DNA from: Geomicrobium halophilum
GTDB taxonomy: Bacteria > Bacillota > Bacilli > Bacillales > Marinococcaceae
Assembly (NCBI RefSeq): GCF_014207655.1
Contig: NZ_JACHHJ010000003.1
Coordinates: 186,001 to 250,000, forward strand
DNA length: 64,000 bases
Reading direction: 5' to 3'
In this document: piece after piece, positions 38,338-48,386 of the stretch
Numbering within the stretch: the first letter of the stretch is position 1
How the letters are laid out: each line of letters opens with the position of its first letter
Notes under the pieces: generated by a model
What the model was told of the DNA's origin: nothing
Seen by the model: the letters and a program-made list of their open reading frames with translations, nothing else
Databases searched by the model: none
Program-made: the position numbers and the translations under genes

Positions 38338-40593
38338 TTAACGATTATAATAATCAAGAACTCCCTGATAGAGCGCTTCACCTGCTCTACCCGGGTAATT
38401 GGATTGTCTCATGATGGCTGCATCACTAGCGTTCGTTAAAAAACCTAATTCGACCAATGTTGAGGGCATCGTAGCATTACGAATGACAGCAAAATTTGCT
38501 GGATCCACACGCCGGTCTCTCATGCCTGTATCTTGTACAATTCTGTTTTGCAAATCCGTTGCAATCTGTTGGCTTTGTCTTCCAGAATAAGTGTTATTAT
38601 AGAATGTCTCTGCCCCGTGTGCTGATGGACTGAATGCATTCGCATGAACACTGATAAATAAATCAGCATTCGCATTGTTCGCAATTCTTGATCGATCACC
38701 TAATGTTACAAAATAATCTCCATCACGCGTCATAATCACATTTGCGCCCGCTTCTTCCAACCGTGATGCAAATTCTCTTGAGACGTCTAGAACCAAATTT
38801 TTCTCAATAAGCCCATTTCCTTGGGCTCCTGGGTCATGACCGCCATGACCAGCGTCTACAACGATGGTTTGGCCGGCAAGTTTACCTGAACCTGTTACGC
38901 GAAGGTAACCGCTATGAGTATAAGCATACCCACCATCATATGCAATCTGAACCCAAGGGCTTCCATTTTGAAATTCAATAATCTCTACCAATGTCCCTGA
39001 TGGCAGCGTACCAATCGAATCATACGATGCACCCGGACCGGTTCGAACGTTCAGACTGCTGGCAGTAACATTAGCAGTTTCAATAACATCGCCTTTTTCT
39101 GTAATATCCAAGTAATTCATATGCGTATATGCGATGTCACCATTATAGATGATTTGTACCCATGAGCTACCATCGGCATAATTATAAATCTCAATATGAT
39201 CTCCTTTTGATAAAAAGCCTATACCTTCTTCAGTGTTACTTGGCCCTTCCCTAACAATTAGCTGGGGGTGCTCTACAACCCCGGTGGCTATCACTTCTTG
39301 ATTTTCTTCAGCCTCGTCTTCAGGCTGATTAGGGTCATGGGTATGATGTTCTTCGATATAGGAGCTATGCACATAACCGATTTCTGAAGAGTAATCAATC
39401 TCGTACCAATCACCATGAACCTCTATGACTTCTACGATCTCCTGGGATGGCAATTGACCAATCCGATCATAAGTGTTAGCCGGACCTGCCCTTACATTTA
39501 GTGCTATAGATGCTGTTACAGTACCTTCGAATAGAGCGTCGGTAACTACCGTTAGATAATCACTATGTGTATACGCTACGTTCCCTTCATACTCAACCTG
39601 TACCCAAGGGCCTCCATCTACATAACTATAAATATCAATGCTATCCCCGTTGTCTAGAAAACCCAGACTCGGAGCTGATCCACCGGCTTCTTCACGAACG
39701 ATTAACTGGGGGTGTTCAACAACTCCTGTTGCTATCACTTCCTGATTGTCTGCGGGCTCCTCTTCGTCCAACGCAGTAACCGTTAGATAACCACTATGTG
39801 TATACGCTACGTTCCCTTCATACTCAATCTGTACCCAAGGGCCTCCATCTACATAGCTATAAATATCAACGCTATCCCCGTTATCTAGAAAACCCAGGCT
39901 CGGAGCTGATCCACCGGCTTCTTCACGAACAATTAACTGGGGGTGTTCAACAACTCCTGTTGCTATCACTTCCTGATTGTCTGCGGGCTCCTCTTCGTCC
40001 AACGCAGTAACCGTTAGATAATCACTATGTGTATACGCTACGTTCCCTTCGTACTCAATCTGTACCCAAGGGCCTCCATCTACATAGCTATAAATATCAA
40101 TGCTATCCCCGTTATCTAGAAAACCCAGGCTCGGAGCTGATCCACCGGCTTCTTTCCGAACGATTAACTGAGGGTGTTCGACAACCCCGGTTGCTATTAC
40201 TTCCTGATTGTCTGATGGTAACTCATTTTCCGGCTGCTCTGGATTATTGGTTGGATGTTCCTCGATATATGAGCGATGTACATAACCGATTTCCGAAGCA
40301 TAATCAATCTCGTACCAATTACCATGAACCTCGATAACTTCTACGACCTCTTTTGGTGGTAATTGACCAATTCGGTCATACGTATTAGCCGGGCCTGTCC
40401 TTACATTTAGTGCTATAGACGCTGTAACAGTACCAGCGAATGGTACATCACCCACTTCTTCTGCCTCTACGATAGAAGCTTCACCAACGACCCCATCATT
40501 AAGATTACCCCACGATGTCGCAAAAACCACAACCATCATTAAGAATAAGGCAAGCATTTTTTGACGAACTCCAATAAAAACCTCTTTATTCAT
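38338..40593 (-). CDS. Secreted N-acetylmuramoyl-L-alanine amidase with seven SH3b domains
   Basis: The 751-residue protein has a signal peptide (LALFLMMVVVFATSWG), then seven SH3b modules in the order A1, B1, B2, B3, A2, B4, C (about 55-570), and a C-terminal Amidase_3 domain (about 575-750) with zinc residues in VVDAGHGGHDPGAQG, the glutamate in GLIEKNLVL and the histidine in ISVHANAF, plus the catalytic glutamate in TLVELGFL. It hydrolyses the amide bond linking muramic acid to stem peptides. B1-B3 are nearly identical 77-residue repeats. AAGGAGGA lies 1 base before an ATG at 40605 and 13 before 40593, so the start is uncertain. Confidence 0.92.
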   Translation of the reverse strand: MNKEVFIGVRQKMLALFLMMVVVFATSWGNLNDGVVGEASIVEAEEVGDVPFAGTVTASIALNVRTGPANTYDRIGQLPPKEVVEVIEVHGNWYEIDYASEIGYVHRSYIEEHPTNNPEQPENELPSDNQEVIATGVVEHPQLIVRKEAGGSAPSLGFLDNGDSIDIYSYVDGGPWVQIEYEGNVAYTHSDYLTVTALDEEEPADNQEVIATGVVEHPQLIVREEAGGSAPSLGFLDNGDSVDIYSYVDGGPWVQIEYEGNVAYTHSGYLTVTALDEEEPADNQEVIATGVVEHPQLIVREEAGGSAPSLGFLDNGDSIDIYSYVDGGPWVQVEYEGNVAYTHSDYLTVVTDALFEGTVTASIALNVRAGPANTYDRIGQLPSQEIVEVIEVHGDWYEIDYSSEIGYVHSSYIEEHHTHDPNQPEDEAEENQEVIATGVVEHPQLIVREGPSNTEEGIGFLSKGDHIEIYNYADGSSWVQIIYNGDIAYTHMNYLDITEKGDVIETANVTASSLNVRTGPGASYDSIGTLPSGTLVEIIEFQNGSPWVQIAYDGGYAYTHSGYLRVTGSGKLAGQTIVVDAGHGGHDPGAQGNGLIEKNLVLDVSREFASRLEEAGANVIMTRDGDYFVTLGDRSRIANNANADLFISVHANAFSPSAHGAETFYNNTYSGRQSQQIATDLQNRIVQDTGMRDRRVDPANFAVIRNATMPSTLVELGFLTNASDAAIMRQSNYPGRAGEALYQGVLDYYNR
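39541..40213 (-). repeat. Three near-identical 231-bp tandem repeats inside the amidase gene
   Basis: The same sequence recurs at exact 231-base steps (for example CCTGATTGTCTG at 39741, 39972 and 40203). Each unit encodes one 77-residue SH3b module with its linker (starts NQEVIATGVVEHPQLIVR). Only a few substitutions separate the copies, so they are recent duplications or are kept alike by recombination. Confidence 0.93.
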
Positions 40594-40804
40594 TCCTAAA
40601 AACATTCCTCCTTATGATCTAGTCTTATTGAACCAATACTTAGGATATCATGGAAAATCCTGTCGTAATATAACATTTTGATTACAATTTTCACACATTG
40701 TTTTACATTTTTTAAAGAGTACTTCCACACCCTCTTTTTTTTAAAAAAATATTCGGATAGAATATAAGAAATAAACCTCCCGAAGGAAGGTAAAGGAGAC
40801 TAAC

Positions 40805-41611
40805 ATGAAGCGTTTACCGTTTGTACTGTTGTCAGTACTATTGTTGAGCGCATGCTCGACCTATAATATGGAGCAACACATTGCTGAAGAAGAAACGATT
40901 AATATAGAAACGTACGGCTATGACGATGATTCCTTCCACGTTGACGCTGAAGCACTCGATCAACTTGCGGATAAAATTCGCTTAGAGGAGCTGAGCACAA
41001 CGAATATTAATAGCGTTATCGATGATGAAATTAACAACGGCCTTTACAATGAGTTTATCGTGTTTTTTCATGATCAGCTCGATAATGACCCAGAGAACGT
41101 CACACCATTTTTTAATAAATACTATGATGCTTTAGTAGCCCATGTTAAAAGCCCTGAAGAGAATTCAGAACCATTAGTTGCAGACGCGTTAGATGTACTC
41201 GAAGAGCAGTACAATTCAAACCCTGAGAATGATGAACATCTTATCCGCTATGCACAAGTATTGATGGAGTCCGGACACGATGTTGAGGAAGGGGCAAATT
41301 TGATCCTTGAATGGAAAGATGAATTGGAGGAAGGGGAAGTAGATAACTCCGGCTTGTTGGCCATTGCCCAAGCTCACTATCATCTTGAAGAATATGAAGA
41401 AAGCATCAATGTTTACAATCATTTAGCTGCGAACAACCCTGATGAACCCATGATTTACTACTTACAAAGCCAAGTGTATCAAGAAGCCGGGCAAACAGAA
41501 GCTGCCCAACACACATTGGAAGAAGCCTTTGAACCTTCTCAAGAACTGATTGGAGCCTATGGGGACTCTTCCTATGACTTTTTCCTGAATGTTATTGAGG
41601 GCACCGATTAA
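40805..41611 (+). CDS. TPR-containing lipoprotein upstream of secA2
   Basis: The 268-residue protein has a lipoprotein signal (MKRLPFVLLSVLLLSAC, lipid cysteine at residue 17) and helical repeats in the C-terminal half (about 130-255) with TPR-like spacing (LLAIAQAHYHLEEYEESINV, YYLQSQVYQEAGQTEAAQHT). It is acidic. It lies 93 bases before secA2 on the same strand, so it may be a membrane-surface partner of the accessory Sec module; that is inference from position. GTAAAGGAGAC precedes the ATG. Confidence 0.75.
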   Translation: MKRLPFVLLSVLLLSACSTYNMEQHIAEEETINIETYGYDDDSFHVDAEALDQLADKIRLEELSTTNINSVIDDEINNGLYNEFIVFFHDQLDNDPENVTPFFNKYYDALVAHVKSPEENSEPLVADALDVLEEQYNSNPENDEHLIRYAQVLMESGHDVEEGANLILEWKDELEEGEVDNSGLLAIAQAHYHLEEYEESINVYNHLAANNPDEPMIYYLQSQVYQEAGQTEAAQHTLEEAFEPSQELIGAYGDSSYDFFLNVIEGTD

Positions 41612-41704
41612 CCATAGTCTCCATAGTCTCCCTATGGGACCATGGACTTGCATACGTCATGATAAAATGACAGAGCACACAGCCTTTAGAAGGGGGCATC
41701 GCCT

Positions 41705-44083
41705 ATGATCAGTTCTATGAAAAAAATAGTGAGAGGTCACCAACAAAAGCACTTACGTAAATATGAAAAAATCGTCCAAGAGATTAATCAATACGAAAAT
41801 GAAATGATAACGGTCACTGATGAAGGATTAAAAGCGAAGACGGCACAGTTTAAGGAGCGTCTTAAAGCAGGGGAGACATTAAATACCATTACACCAGAGG
41901 CCTTTGCCGTTGTGAGAGAAGCTACAAAGCGGGTTCTGGGCCTTCGTGCCTTCGATGTGCAGCTCATAGGGGGGCTGACAATCAGTCGTGGAAATGTTGC
42001 AGAAATGGGCACTGGGGAAGGAAAAACGTTAGTCGCTACTCTACCTAGTTACGTGCATGCTCTAGAGGGTAAAGGGGTTCATGTGGTAACCGTTAACGAA
42101 TATCTAGCGAAGCGTGACTATGAAATGATTGGACAGATACACGAGTTCCTTGGGCTTAAGGTAGGCTTAAATGAATCCAAACTTAGTACGGAAGGTAAAC
42201 AAGAAGCTTATCAGGCAGATATTACTTACGGTGTTGGCAGCGAATTTGGTTTTGATTACTTACGTGACCATATGACAACCGATATAAAAAACATGGTTCA
42301 GCGCCCTTTCCATTACGCAATCATCGATGAGATTGACAGCGTTTTAATCGATGAAGCGAAAACGCCGCTTGTCATTGCCGGGAAGTCTCCCGTACAACCA
42401 AACCTTTACTATATTTGTGCAAAAATGGCACGCTCGTTCAAAGAGGAAGAAGACTATACTTATGATCGCATTGCTCGTTCTGTAAACCTCAATGATCAGG
42501 GGATCTCTAAGGTCGAACGGGCATTTGGAATTCATAACCTCTATGATCTTGAACATCATATGCTTTATCACTTTGTCCTACAGGCCTTACGGGCACACGT
42601 TATATATCATAGAGATGTTGATTACATCATCGATGATGGAGATCTTAAACTCGTCGATATGTTTACTGGACGTATAATGGAGGGGCGAACGCTGGGCGAT
42701 GGCTTACACCAAGCAATCGAAGCTAAAGAAGATTTAGAAATTACTCAAGAAAACAAAACCCAGGCAACAATCACTATTCAAAACTATTTTCGTATGTATC
42801 CTGCCTTATCAGGAATGACAGGAACGGCTAAAACCGAAGAGGAAGAATTTCAAACCCTATATGGAATGGACGTTATTCAAGTCCCTCCCCATAAAACGAA
42901 CATTCGAAAAGATTACGAAGACGTAATTTTTGAAACGACTCATGAAAAATATTCAGCAGTTGCCAAAAAAGTAAAAATTTTATCCAAAAAAGGACAACCA
43001 GTTATTGTTGGTACTACTTCAATCACTCAATCCGAAACCGTCGCTTCCTATCTAGATGAAATGGAACTTGAATATGAATTGCTCAATGCCAAAAGTATCG
43101 AACACGAGGTACAACTTATTTCCATTGCTGGCCAGAAAGGGCAAGTGACTATCGCCACAAATATGGCAGGTCGTGGTACCGATATTATGCTAGATGAAGG
43201 TGTTAAAGAGCTCGGCGGACTTTTTATACTCGGAACCGAGCGACATGAAAGTCGTCGTATTGATAATCAGTTAAGAGGAAGATCCGGAAGACAGGGCGAC
43301 CCTGGTGAAACCCAACTCTACCTCTCTCTAGAGGACGATATCGTAAAGCGTTTTGGCCGCGAAGACATTGACGAAATAGCTCCTGTTTTAAAAAAGGATC
43401 AACAGGGAGTTGTAGAAAACAAGGAAGCCCGTATTTTACTCGATAAAACACAGGAAATGAGTGAGAACAGCAACTTTTCCATTCGGGAATACAATTTAAA
43501 ACTGGATAACGTCATTTATGATCAGCGTCAAGTTATATATGATTGGAGAAACAAGGCATTAAACACTAAAGACCCCTTGACCTTATGGGTCGATTCCCTG
43601 CAAAACACCGTTTCCGATCTGATTAAGGAGCACACCCCTGTTCGAGACGTCCCTGAGGACTGGCACCTGAACCAATTTAAGGAAACCCTGACATTAATGG
43701 TTCCTCCAGCTGTTCAACTCGATTTTTCAAATATAGAGGAAGCTAATGAGATTAAAGATCAAGTACAAATGTCCTTAGACCATTATATTCATCATTTACA
43801 ACCTCTTATAGAAAAGCGCGGCGTGCAAAACCAGGCACGGAAAGTACTCTTAAATGTGATTGATGCATATTGGTTAAAACACCTTGAGGATATGTCGAGA
43901 TTAAAAGAGGGAATAAACCTCCGCACTTATGGACAAGAGGATCCTTTACGGGCGTACAATAAGGAAGGATTCAATCTATTCTCTAGTACATATGCACAGA
44001 TTGAAAGAGATGCTTCCATCTATCTGACAAGAATATTGAAACCTCTCACCAGTCAATCAAAAGGAGTAAAGAATCATGCGTAG
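41705..44083 (+). CDS. secA2: Accessory preprotein translocase ATPase SecA2
   Basis: SecA2 exports a restricted set of proteins, notably S-layer proteins in Bacillus anthracis. The 792-residue protein has Walker [32 protein letters not shown] and [13 protein letters not shown] like SecA, but it is about 50 residues shorter, is diverged throughout, and ends SKGVKNHA without the CxCxSG zinc tail. The housekeeping SecA is separately encoded at 14,708. No secY2 is present, so it should use the normal SecYEG channel. AAGGGGG precedes the ATG, and the stop overlaps slaP by 8 bases. Confidence 0.93.
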   Translation: MISSMKKIVRGHQQKHLRKYEKIVQEINQYENEMITVTDEGLKAKTAQFKERLKAGETLNTITPEAFAVVREATKRVLGLRAFDVQLIGGLTISRGNVAEMGTGEGKTLVATLPSYVHALEGKGVHVVTVNEYLAKRDYEMIGQIHEFLGLKVGLNESKLSTEGKQEAYQADITYGVGSEFGFDYLRDHMTTDIKNMVQRPFHYAIIDEIDSVLIDEAKTPLVIAGKSPVQPNLYYICAKMARSFKEEEDYTYDRIARSVNLNDQGISKVERAFGIHNLYDLEHHMLYHFVLQALRAHVIYHRDVDYIIDDGDLKLVDMFTGRIMEGRTLGDGLHQAIEAKEDLEITQENKTQATITIQNYFRMYPALSGMTGTAKTEEEEFQTLYGMDVIQVPPHKTNIRKDYEDVIFETTHEKYSAVAKKVKILSKKGQPVIVGTTSITQSETVASYLDEMELEYELLNAKSIEHEVQLISIAGQKGQVTIATNMAGRGTDIMLDEGVKELGGLFILGTERHESRRIDNQLRGRSGRQGDPGETQLYLSLEDDIVKRFGREDIDEIAPVLKKDQQGVVENKEARILLDKTQEMSENSNFSIREYNLKLDNVIYDQRQVIYDWRNKALNTKDPLTLWVDSLQNTVSDLIKEHTPVRDVPEDWHLNQFKETLTLMVPPAVQLDFSNIEEANEIKDQVQMSLDHYIHHLQPLIEKRGVQNQARKVLLNVIDAYWLKHLEDMSRLKEGINLRTYGQEDPLRAYNKEGFNLFSSTYAQIERDASIYLTRILKPLTSQSKGVKNHA

Positions 44084-44981
44084 CTTTTTCGCAAAAAAGG
44101 ATAATAACATTCGTTTAGAGGGATCCGAAACATCGATGACCTCCGAAGTGTTTACGGATAAACTCCAGGATATTGAAGAGGGTCCGATGGTAGAAACATC
44201 ATTATCGATTCATCCTCAATGGGAGATCTCAAAAGAGGATCAATATTCACTCCAATTTTTACAACTGGAGTGCGAGAATTTAGAGCCTAACCAACTATCA
44301 ATCGCTAGCATTACAATTGACGAGAAAGAAGGCGGTGGTCTTGATGCTACGGTATTCTTTAGGCAAAGTATGAACAAAGCGATTGATCTTGGTGAAACGA
44401 AACTCCTCCTCCTGGATCATATGGATAATGTCTTAGGAAGAACAACCATAGATCTAACGTCACTTGGCAGGCTTCCGGCCTGTAGCAGCAGACCTTGGGT
44501 TGTACCGTTTACAAAAGACGAGTTATACGTGGAAGATAAACCCGAAAATGGCTGGAAACTCGTATTTCAAATGAATCCCTCTGCCCGACAGCATACTCTG
44601 GACATTGAAGATCATTGGCAAAAAAAGTTGCAGAGTGAAAACATTAATCATCTTCACTCGCTCATCGCTCGACTGGAGAAACCAAAGGCAGGTGAAGTGA
44701 ATTTTTCGGGTTTAAAAGCCTCTGTGAAAGAGACAGGAGATGTTCAAGTAATCATACTTATTCGCAATGGATCAAATAAAACTGTACATCTAGAAAAATT
44801 CCCACTTGCACTAGAAGATGCTAACGGGGATGTATTAGCCAGGGCGTTCTTTTCTCCAAAGCAATTGACCGTAAAGGCAAATACAAGCAAACCATGGGCC
44901 TTTATCTTCCCTAAGCACATACTGAAAAAAAATCAGATACACTTGAACAAATGGAGAGTGTTCAGACCAAAGATAAAATGA
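44076..44981 (+). CDS. slaP: Accessory Sec system S-layer assembly protein SlaP
   Basis: SlaP works with SecA2 in export of S-layer proteins in B. anthracis. The 301-residue protein has no signal peptide or membrane helix and contains two related segments (about 45-150 and 185-295), each ending in a ...RPWVVPF / KPWAFIF motif, which fits the duplicated SLAP domain of the family. It overlaps secA2 by 8 bases with AAGGAG in the secA2 3' end, so synthesis is coupled. The name is from the family as I know it and from the secA2 context. Confidence 0.85.
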   Translation: MRSFFAKKDNNIRLEGSETSMTSEVFTDKLQDIEEGPMVETSLSIHPQWEISKEDQYSLQFLQLECENLEPNQLSIASITIDEKEGGGLDATVFFRQSMNKAIDLGETKLLLLDHMDNVLGRTTIDLTSLGRLPACSSRPWVVPFTKDELYVEDKPENGWKLVFQMNPSARQHTLDIEDHWQKKLQSENINHLHSLIARLEKPKAGEVNFSGLKASVKETGDVQVIILIRNGSNKTVHLEKFPLALEDANGDVLARAFFSPKQLTVKANTSKPWAFIFPKHILKKNQIHLNKWRVFRPKIK

Positions 44982-45012
44982 GAAGAGAAAGTCGTAGAAG
45001 GAGTGGGTTAAA

Positions 45013-48009
45013 ATTAAAAAATTACCGGTTTTTGTAAGCCTTTCTGCTCTAACCGGGGTTGCATGGGGAGCCGGCTTTCTCTTAACCCAAGGTCAGAACA
45101 TCAGTTTCAATGACCCGATGTTAGAACAAGCGGTTCGTGAAGACTTACAACTTCCTGGCGATGAACATGTGGAACTCGATGACATCCAACAAGTCCGAAG
45201 CTTAGAATTAACAGAAGCCCAAATTACCGACCTTACCGGGCTCGAAAATTTTGATAACCTTACTTCATTAGATTTGACGAACAATAAAATCACCGATATT
45301 ACCCCTCTCGCTGAATTGGGGCAGCTCGACAGCCTGATACTCGAAGATAATAACATCGAAGATTTATCGCCCCTGGAAGATTTACCGGCGATCACAGATT
45401 TCAATGTTCGGGAAAACGAGATTAGATCCTTGGAGCCTTTAGCTGAATGGATCTACCTTGAAAATCTGAATGTCCGGGAAAACCGCATCGAAGACCTCTC
45501 CCCGCTGGCTGGCCTAGAAACCTTGGAGGATCTTAATCTGCGTTATAACGAGATCACCTCTATCGAGCCTATCGTTGGCCTGCCCCGATTGCGGGAACGT
45601 CTGTATGTGGAAGGGAATCCCATCGAAGACGGAATGGCTTTATCGCCGGTGTATGATGCCATCGGTGACATTGATATCCCGCGTCCGGAGTATGAACTCT
45701 CCTTTTCTGAGGAGGGCGGTGTCTACACAGATCCGTTAGCGGTTCATATGGAAACCGCCGGTGAACCAGAGGGAACGATTCGGTATACCCTGGATGGCAG
45801 TGAGGTCGATGAAGAAGCACCCGAATATACGGGCGGCTCTATCGATGTGGATGAGAGTGCAACCTTGCGGGCCCGCTTTTATGCCGACAACGGGGAAGAA
45901 AGTTTCGAAGAGGCGAATGCTTATCTCATTGATGAACCTTCTGAGCTTCCGATCATCTCCATTGCAACGGACGAGCAAAATCTTTTCAACGATGAGTATG
46001 GGATTTATGTCGATGGAATTTTCCATGATCCAGATGCAGAGAACCCGAATCTGACTGGAAATTATATGCAAAGTGGTCAGGAGTGGGAACGACCGGTATA
46101 TATGCAAATGTTTGAACCTGATGGGGAGATAGCCTTATCCCAAGAAGCTGGAATTCGCATTCATGGCGGGGCCTCCAGAAGTTTAGACCGTAAATCACTA
46201 CGTTTCTATGCACGTACAGACTACCAAGAAGACAACCGTTTCAGGCATGATCTATTCGGTTCAGAAGAACGAGACGTATTTAATCGATTTATTTTGAGAA
46301 ACTCCGGTCAAGATTGGAATGACACCCTTTTTCGTGATGCCATGATGCAGAGCTTAGTGGAAGGTCTAAACGTTGAAACCCAATTGTATCGACCTGTGAA
46401 ACTCTATGTGAACGGGGAGAACTGGGGGATTTATAACATTCGCGAACGCTATGATAATCACTACTTTCGCTTTGCCCATGACGTTAGTGAGAACGATTTA
46501 GATTTACTCGAAAACAATGCAGAAGTTGTCGAGGGAAGTAACCTCGATTACAATAGCATTTTTGAGTATATCGAAGAAAATGGAGCAGCGGATTCCGAGC
46601 ACTATGAAGTCATTCGTAATCACATAGATATGGAGAACTTCATTGATTACAACATCGCTCAAATCTATTTTGATAATACCGATTGGCCACGTAACAATGT
46701 AAATGTTTGGAGAGAACGTCCGAACGGAAAGTGGCGCTGGGCCATCTTCGATACTGATTTTGGATTTAACCTCCCTGGTGCAATTGGGTCGACCTCCCAT
46801 GACATGCTCAGTCGGGCATCTGACGAAAACGCTGGATGGTCTACCTTCTTATTACGTTCATTACTTGAGAACGATGATTTCCAGGCGAAGTTCGTCAACC
46901 GCTTTGCTCACTACATGAACACCCTTTTTACCGAAGAAAGAGTGGCTAACCAAATTAATGAGATGCAAGCGGCTATTGAGCCGGAAATCGAAGAGCACAT
47001 CGATCATTGGGGAGAGCCAGAGTCCTATGAGGCATGGGAAGATGAAGTTCAAGTGCTTCGGGATTTCGGATCTGATCGTGTAAATTATGTCAGGGCTCAT
47101 CTCCTTCAGCATTTTGACTTACAAGGACTCGTTACGATGACTGTTGAAGAAGTAAACATAGATGAGTGGGCAATAGCTGGAACGGATGCTTCCCAGTTAT
47201 CAGAAGGATGGAGCGGAATCTATTATACGGAAACAACCATTCCGATCGAGTTTGATAAAGAGGATAACGTGAGTATAACTTCCTCGGACGAAAATGTAGC
47301 GACAGCCACAGATAATGGTGAGATTATCCTTGATGAAGAAGGAACATCCACGGTCATCTACACTGATCAAAATGAGAATCCCTTACTTACGCTCTCTTTT
47401 GAAGTAGAGCATATCCCGCAACATGAGGACTTCATTGAAACAGGAACTGAGCTAGCCCTTGAGTCTATTAATGACTCCACTTGGGCAAGTAGTAATGAAG
47501 AAGTTATTCAAGTCAGTGAAGATGGAGAATTGAGCAGTATGGATGCAGGAGAGGCAACGGTTACGGCGCATAATGAAAGTGGAGAAGTGATTTACCTTCA
47601 TCACTTTAAAGTCATTGAAGGTTCTAATCGTACCATTCATGCTGACAACAATGCATTAATCTACGAAGGATCCTGGGAAGAAAGTAATTTAGATGAACAC
47701 TCTCAGTCGTTAGCTTATTATTCAAATCAAACTGGAGACTCCGTCACTTTTACTTTTCAAGGAACGGGTTTTCAATGGTATGGATATAAAGGCACAGGAC
47801 AGGGAATGGCTGAAATCTACATTGATCATGAACTGGTCGATACCGTAGATAGTTATAGCAATGATTCTGCATTTCAGGAACTGATTTATGAAATTGATGA
47901 CTTAGAAGAGGATATATACACTGTTGAGATTATCGTTAGCGAGGATGCCAACGAGGCTGCTCAAAATCAGAATGTGCATATCGATCACTTTGAAACCCTA
48001 GGTGAATAA
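45013..48009 (+). CDS. Large secreted LRR-CotH-kinase protein
   Basis: The first ATG is at 45118, but the frame is open back to 45,000 and encodes a signal-peptide-like stretch (KKLPVFVSLSALTGVAWGAG). AAGGAG (44998-45003) lies 9 bases before an ATT at 45013, the most likely start; this gives 998 residues. Domains in order: leucine-rich repeats (about 60-190), a chitobiase-like beta domain (230-305), the CotH kinase domain (310-640; IRIHGGASR, NTDWPRNNVNVW, FDTDFGF metal-binding motif), two Big-type beta domains (700-860) and a C-terminal jelly-roll-like domain. CotH proteins are atypical kinases, known from spore coats. It directly follows slaP, so SecA2-dependent export is plausible. Confidence 0.85.
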   Translation: MKKLPVFVSLSALTGVAWGAGFLLTQGQNISFNDPMLEQAVREDLQLPGDEHVELDDIQQVRSLELTEAQITDLTGLENFDNLTSLDLTNNKITDITPLAELGQLDSLILEDNNIEDLSPLEDLPAITDFNVRENEIRSLEPLAEWIYLENLNVRENRIEDLSPLAGLETLEDLNLRYNEITSIEPIVGLPRLRERLYVEGNPIEDGMALSPVYDAIGDIDIPRPEYELSFSEEGGVYTDPLAVHMETAGEPEGTIRYTLDGSEVDEEAPEYTGGSIDVDESATLRARFYADNGEESFEEANAYLIDEPSELPIISIATDEQNLFNDEYGIYVDGIFHDPDAENPNLTGNYMQSGQEWERPVYMQMFEPDGEIALSQEAGIRIHGGASRSLDRKSLRFYARTDYQEDNRFRHDLFGSEERDVFNRFILRNSGQDWNDTLFRDAMMQSLVEGLNVETQLYRPVKLYVNGENWGIYNIRERYDNHYFRFAHDVSENDLDLLENNAEVVEGSNLDYNSIFEYIEENGAADSEHYEVIRNHIDMENFIDYNIAQIYFDNTDWPRNNVNVWRERPNGKWRWAIFDTDFGFNLPGAIGSTSHDMLSRASDENAGWSTFLLRSLLENDDFQAKFVNRFAHYMNTLFTEERVANQINEMQAAIEPEIEEHIDHWGEPESYEAWEDEVQVLRDFGSDRVNYVRAHLLQHFDLQGLVTMTVEEVNIDEWAIAGTDASQLSEGWSGIYYTETTIPIEFDKEDNVSITSSDENVATATDNGEIILDEEGTSTVIYTDQNENPLLTLSFEVEHIPQHEDFIETGTELALESINDSTWASSNEEVIQVSEDGELSSMDAGEATVTAHNESGEVIYLHHFKVIEGSNRTIHADNNALIYEGSWEESNLDEHSQSLAYYSNQTGDSVTFTFQGTGFQWYGYKGTGQGMAEIYIDHELVDTVDSYSNDSAFQELIYEIDDLEEDIYTVEIIVSEDANEAAQNQNVHIDHFETLGE

Positions 48010-48386
48010 GTTTCTCAAGATTCTCCATGAAAACTGCCCACGCTTTCGCAAAGCTGTGGCAGTTTTTTTATCTCACCCACCTGCTTAGAAGGTTTTTATG
48101 CTTCATCATATATTCCTGCAAAAATCATCTATCGAATTTTGTTCAGCCAGTGTATAATAGATGGTTGTAAGTATTTAAGGTTCAATATCCCAGAGCCCTA
48201 TTAAGATACAAATGTATTCGGCCATGCCGATAAATGTTTAAAATATATATAAATGTATACCGAAAGCCACTGGATACATCTATGTCCGTTTCGATTCGAT
48301 ACTCCCGTGTATGTCACTTTTCCGCGGGGCTTCAGAAACGCTCACGTAGATCCGGGGTTATTGTGTAATTTAAGGGAGTTGATCCG
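48010..48386. other. Intergenic region between the CotH gene and csaB
   Basis: After the terminator at 48030-48069 the remaining 300 bases are AT-rich. A TATAAT at about 48,155 has no good -35 partner, and AAATATATATAAATGTAT repeats occur near 48,240. The csaB promoter is expected here but could not be pinned down. No coding frame is supported. Confidence 0.45.
48030..48069 (+). terminator. Terminator after the CotH gene
   Basis: AAAACTGCC pairs with GGCAGTTTT, with further pairing inside (CAC-GC-TTT to AAA-GC-TGTG), followed by a T run. It ends the secA2-slaP-CotH transcript. Confidence 0.88.

Noticed and set aside
39541-40213. Regular repeats as a CRISPR array
   Set aside because: The 231-bp units are coding, in frame and without spacers; they are duplicated SH3b domains.
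39567-40337. Three similar plus-strand frames within the amidase gene
   Set aside because: They are antisense shadows of the tandem repeats.
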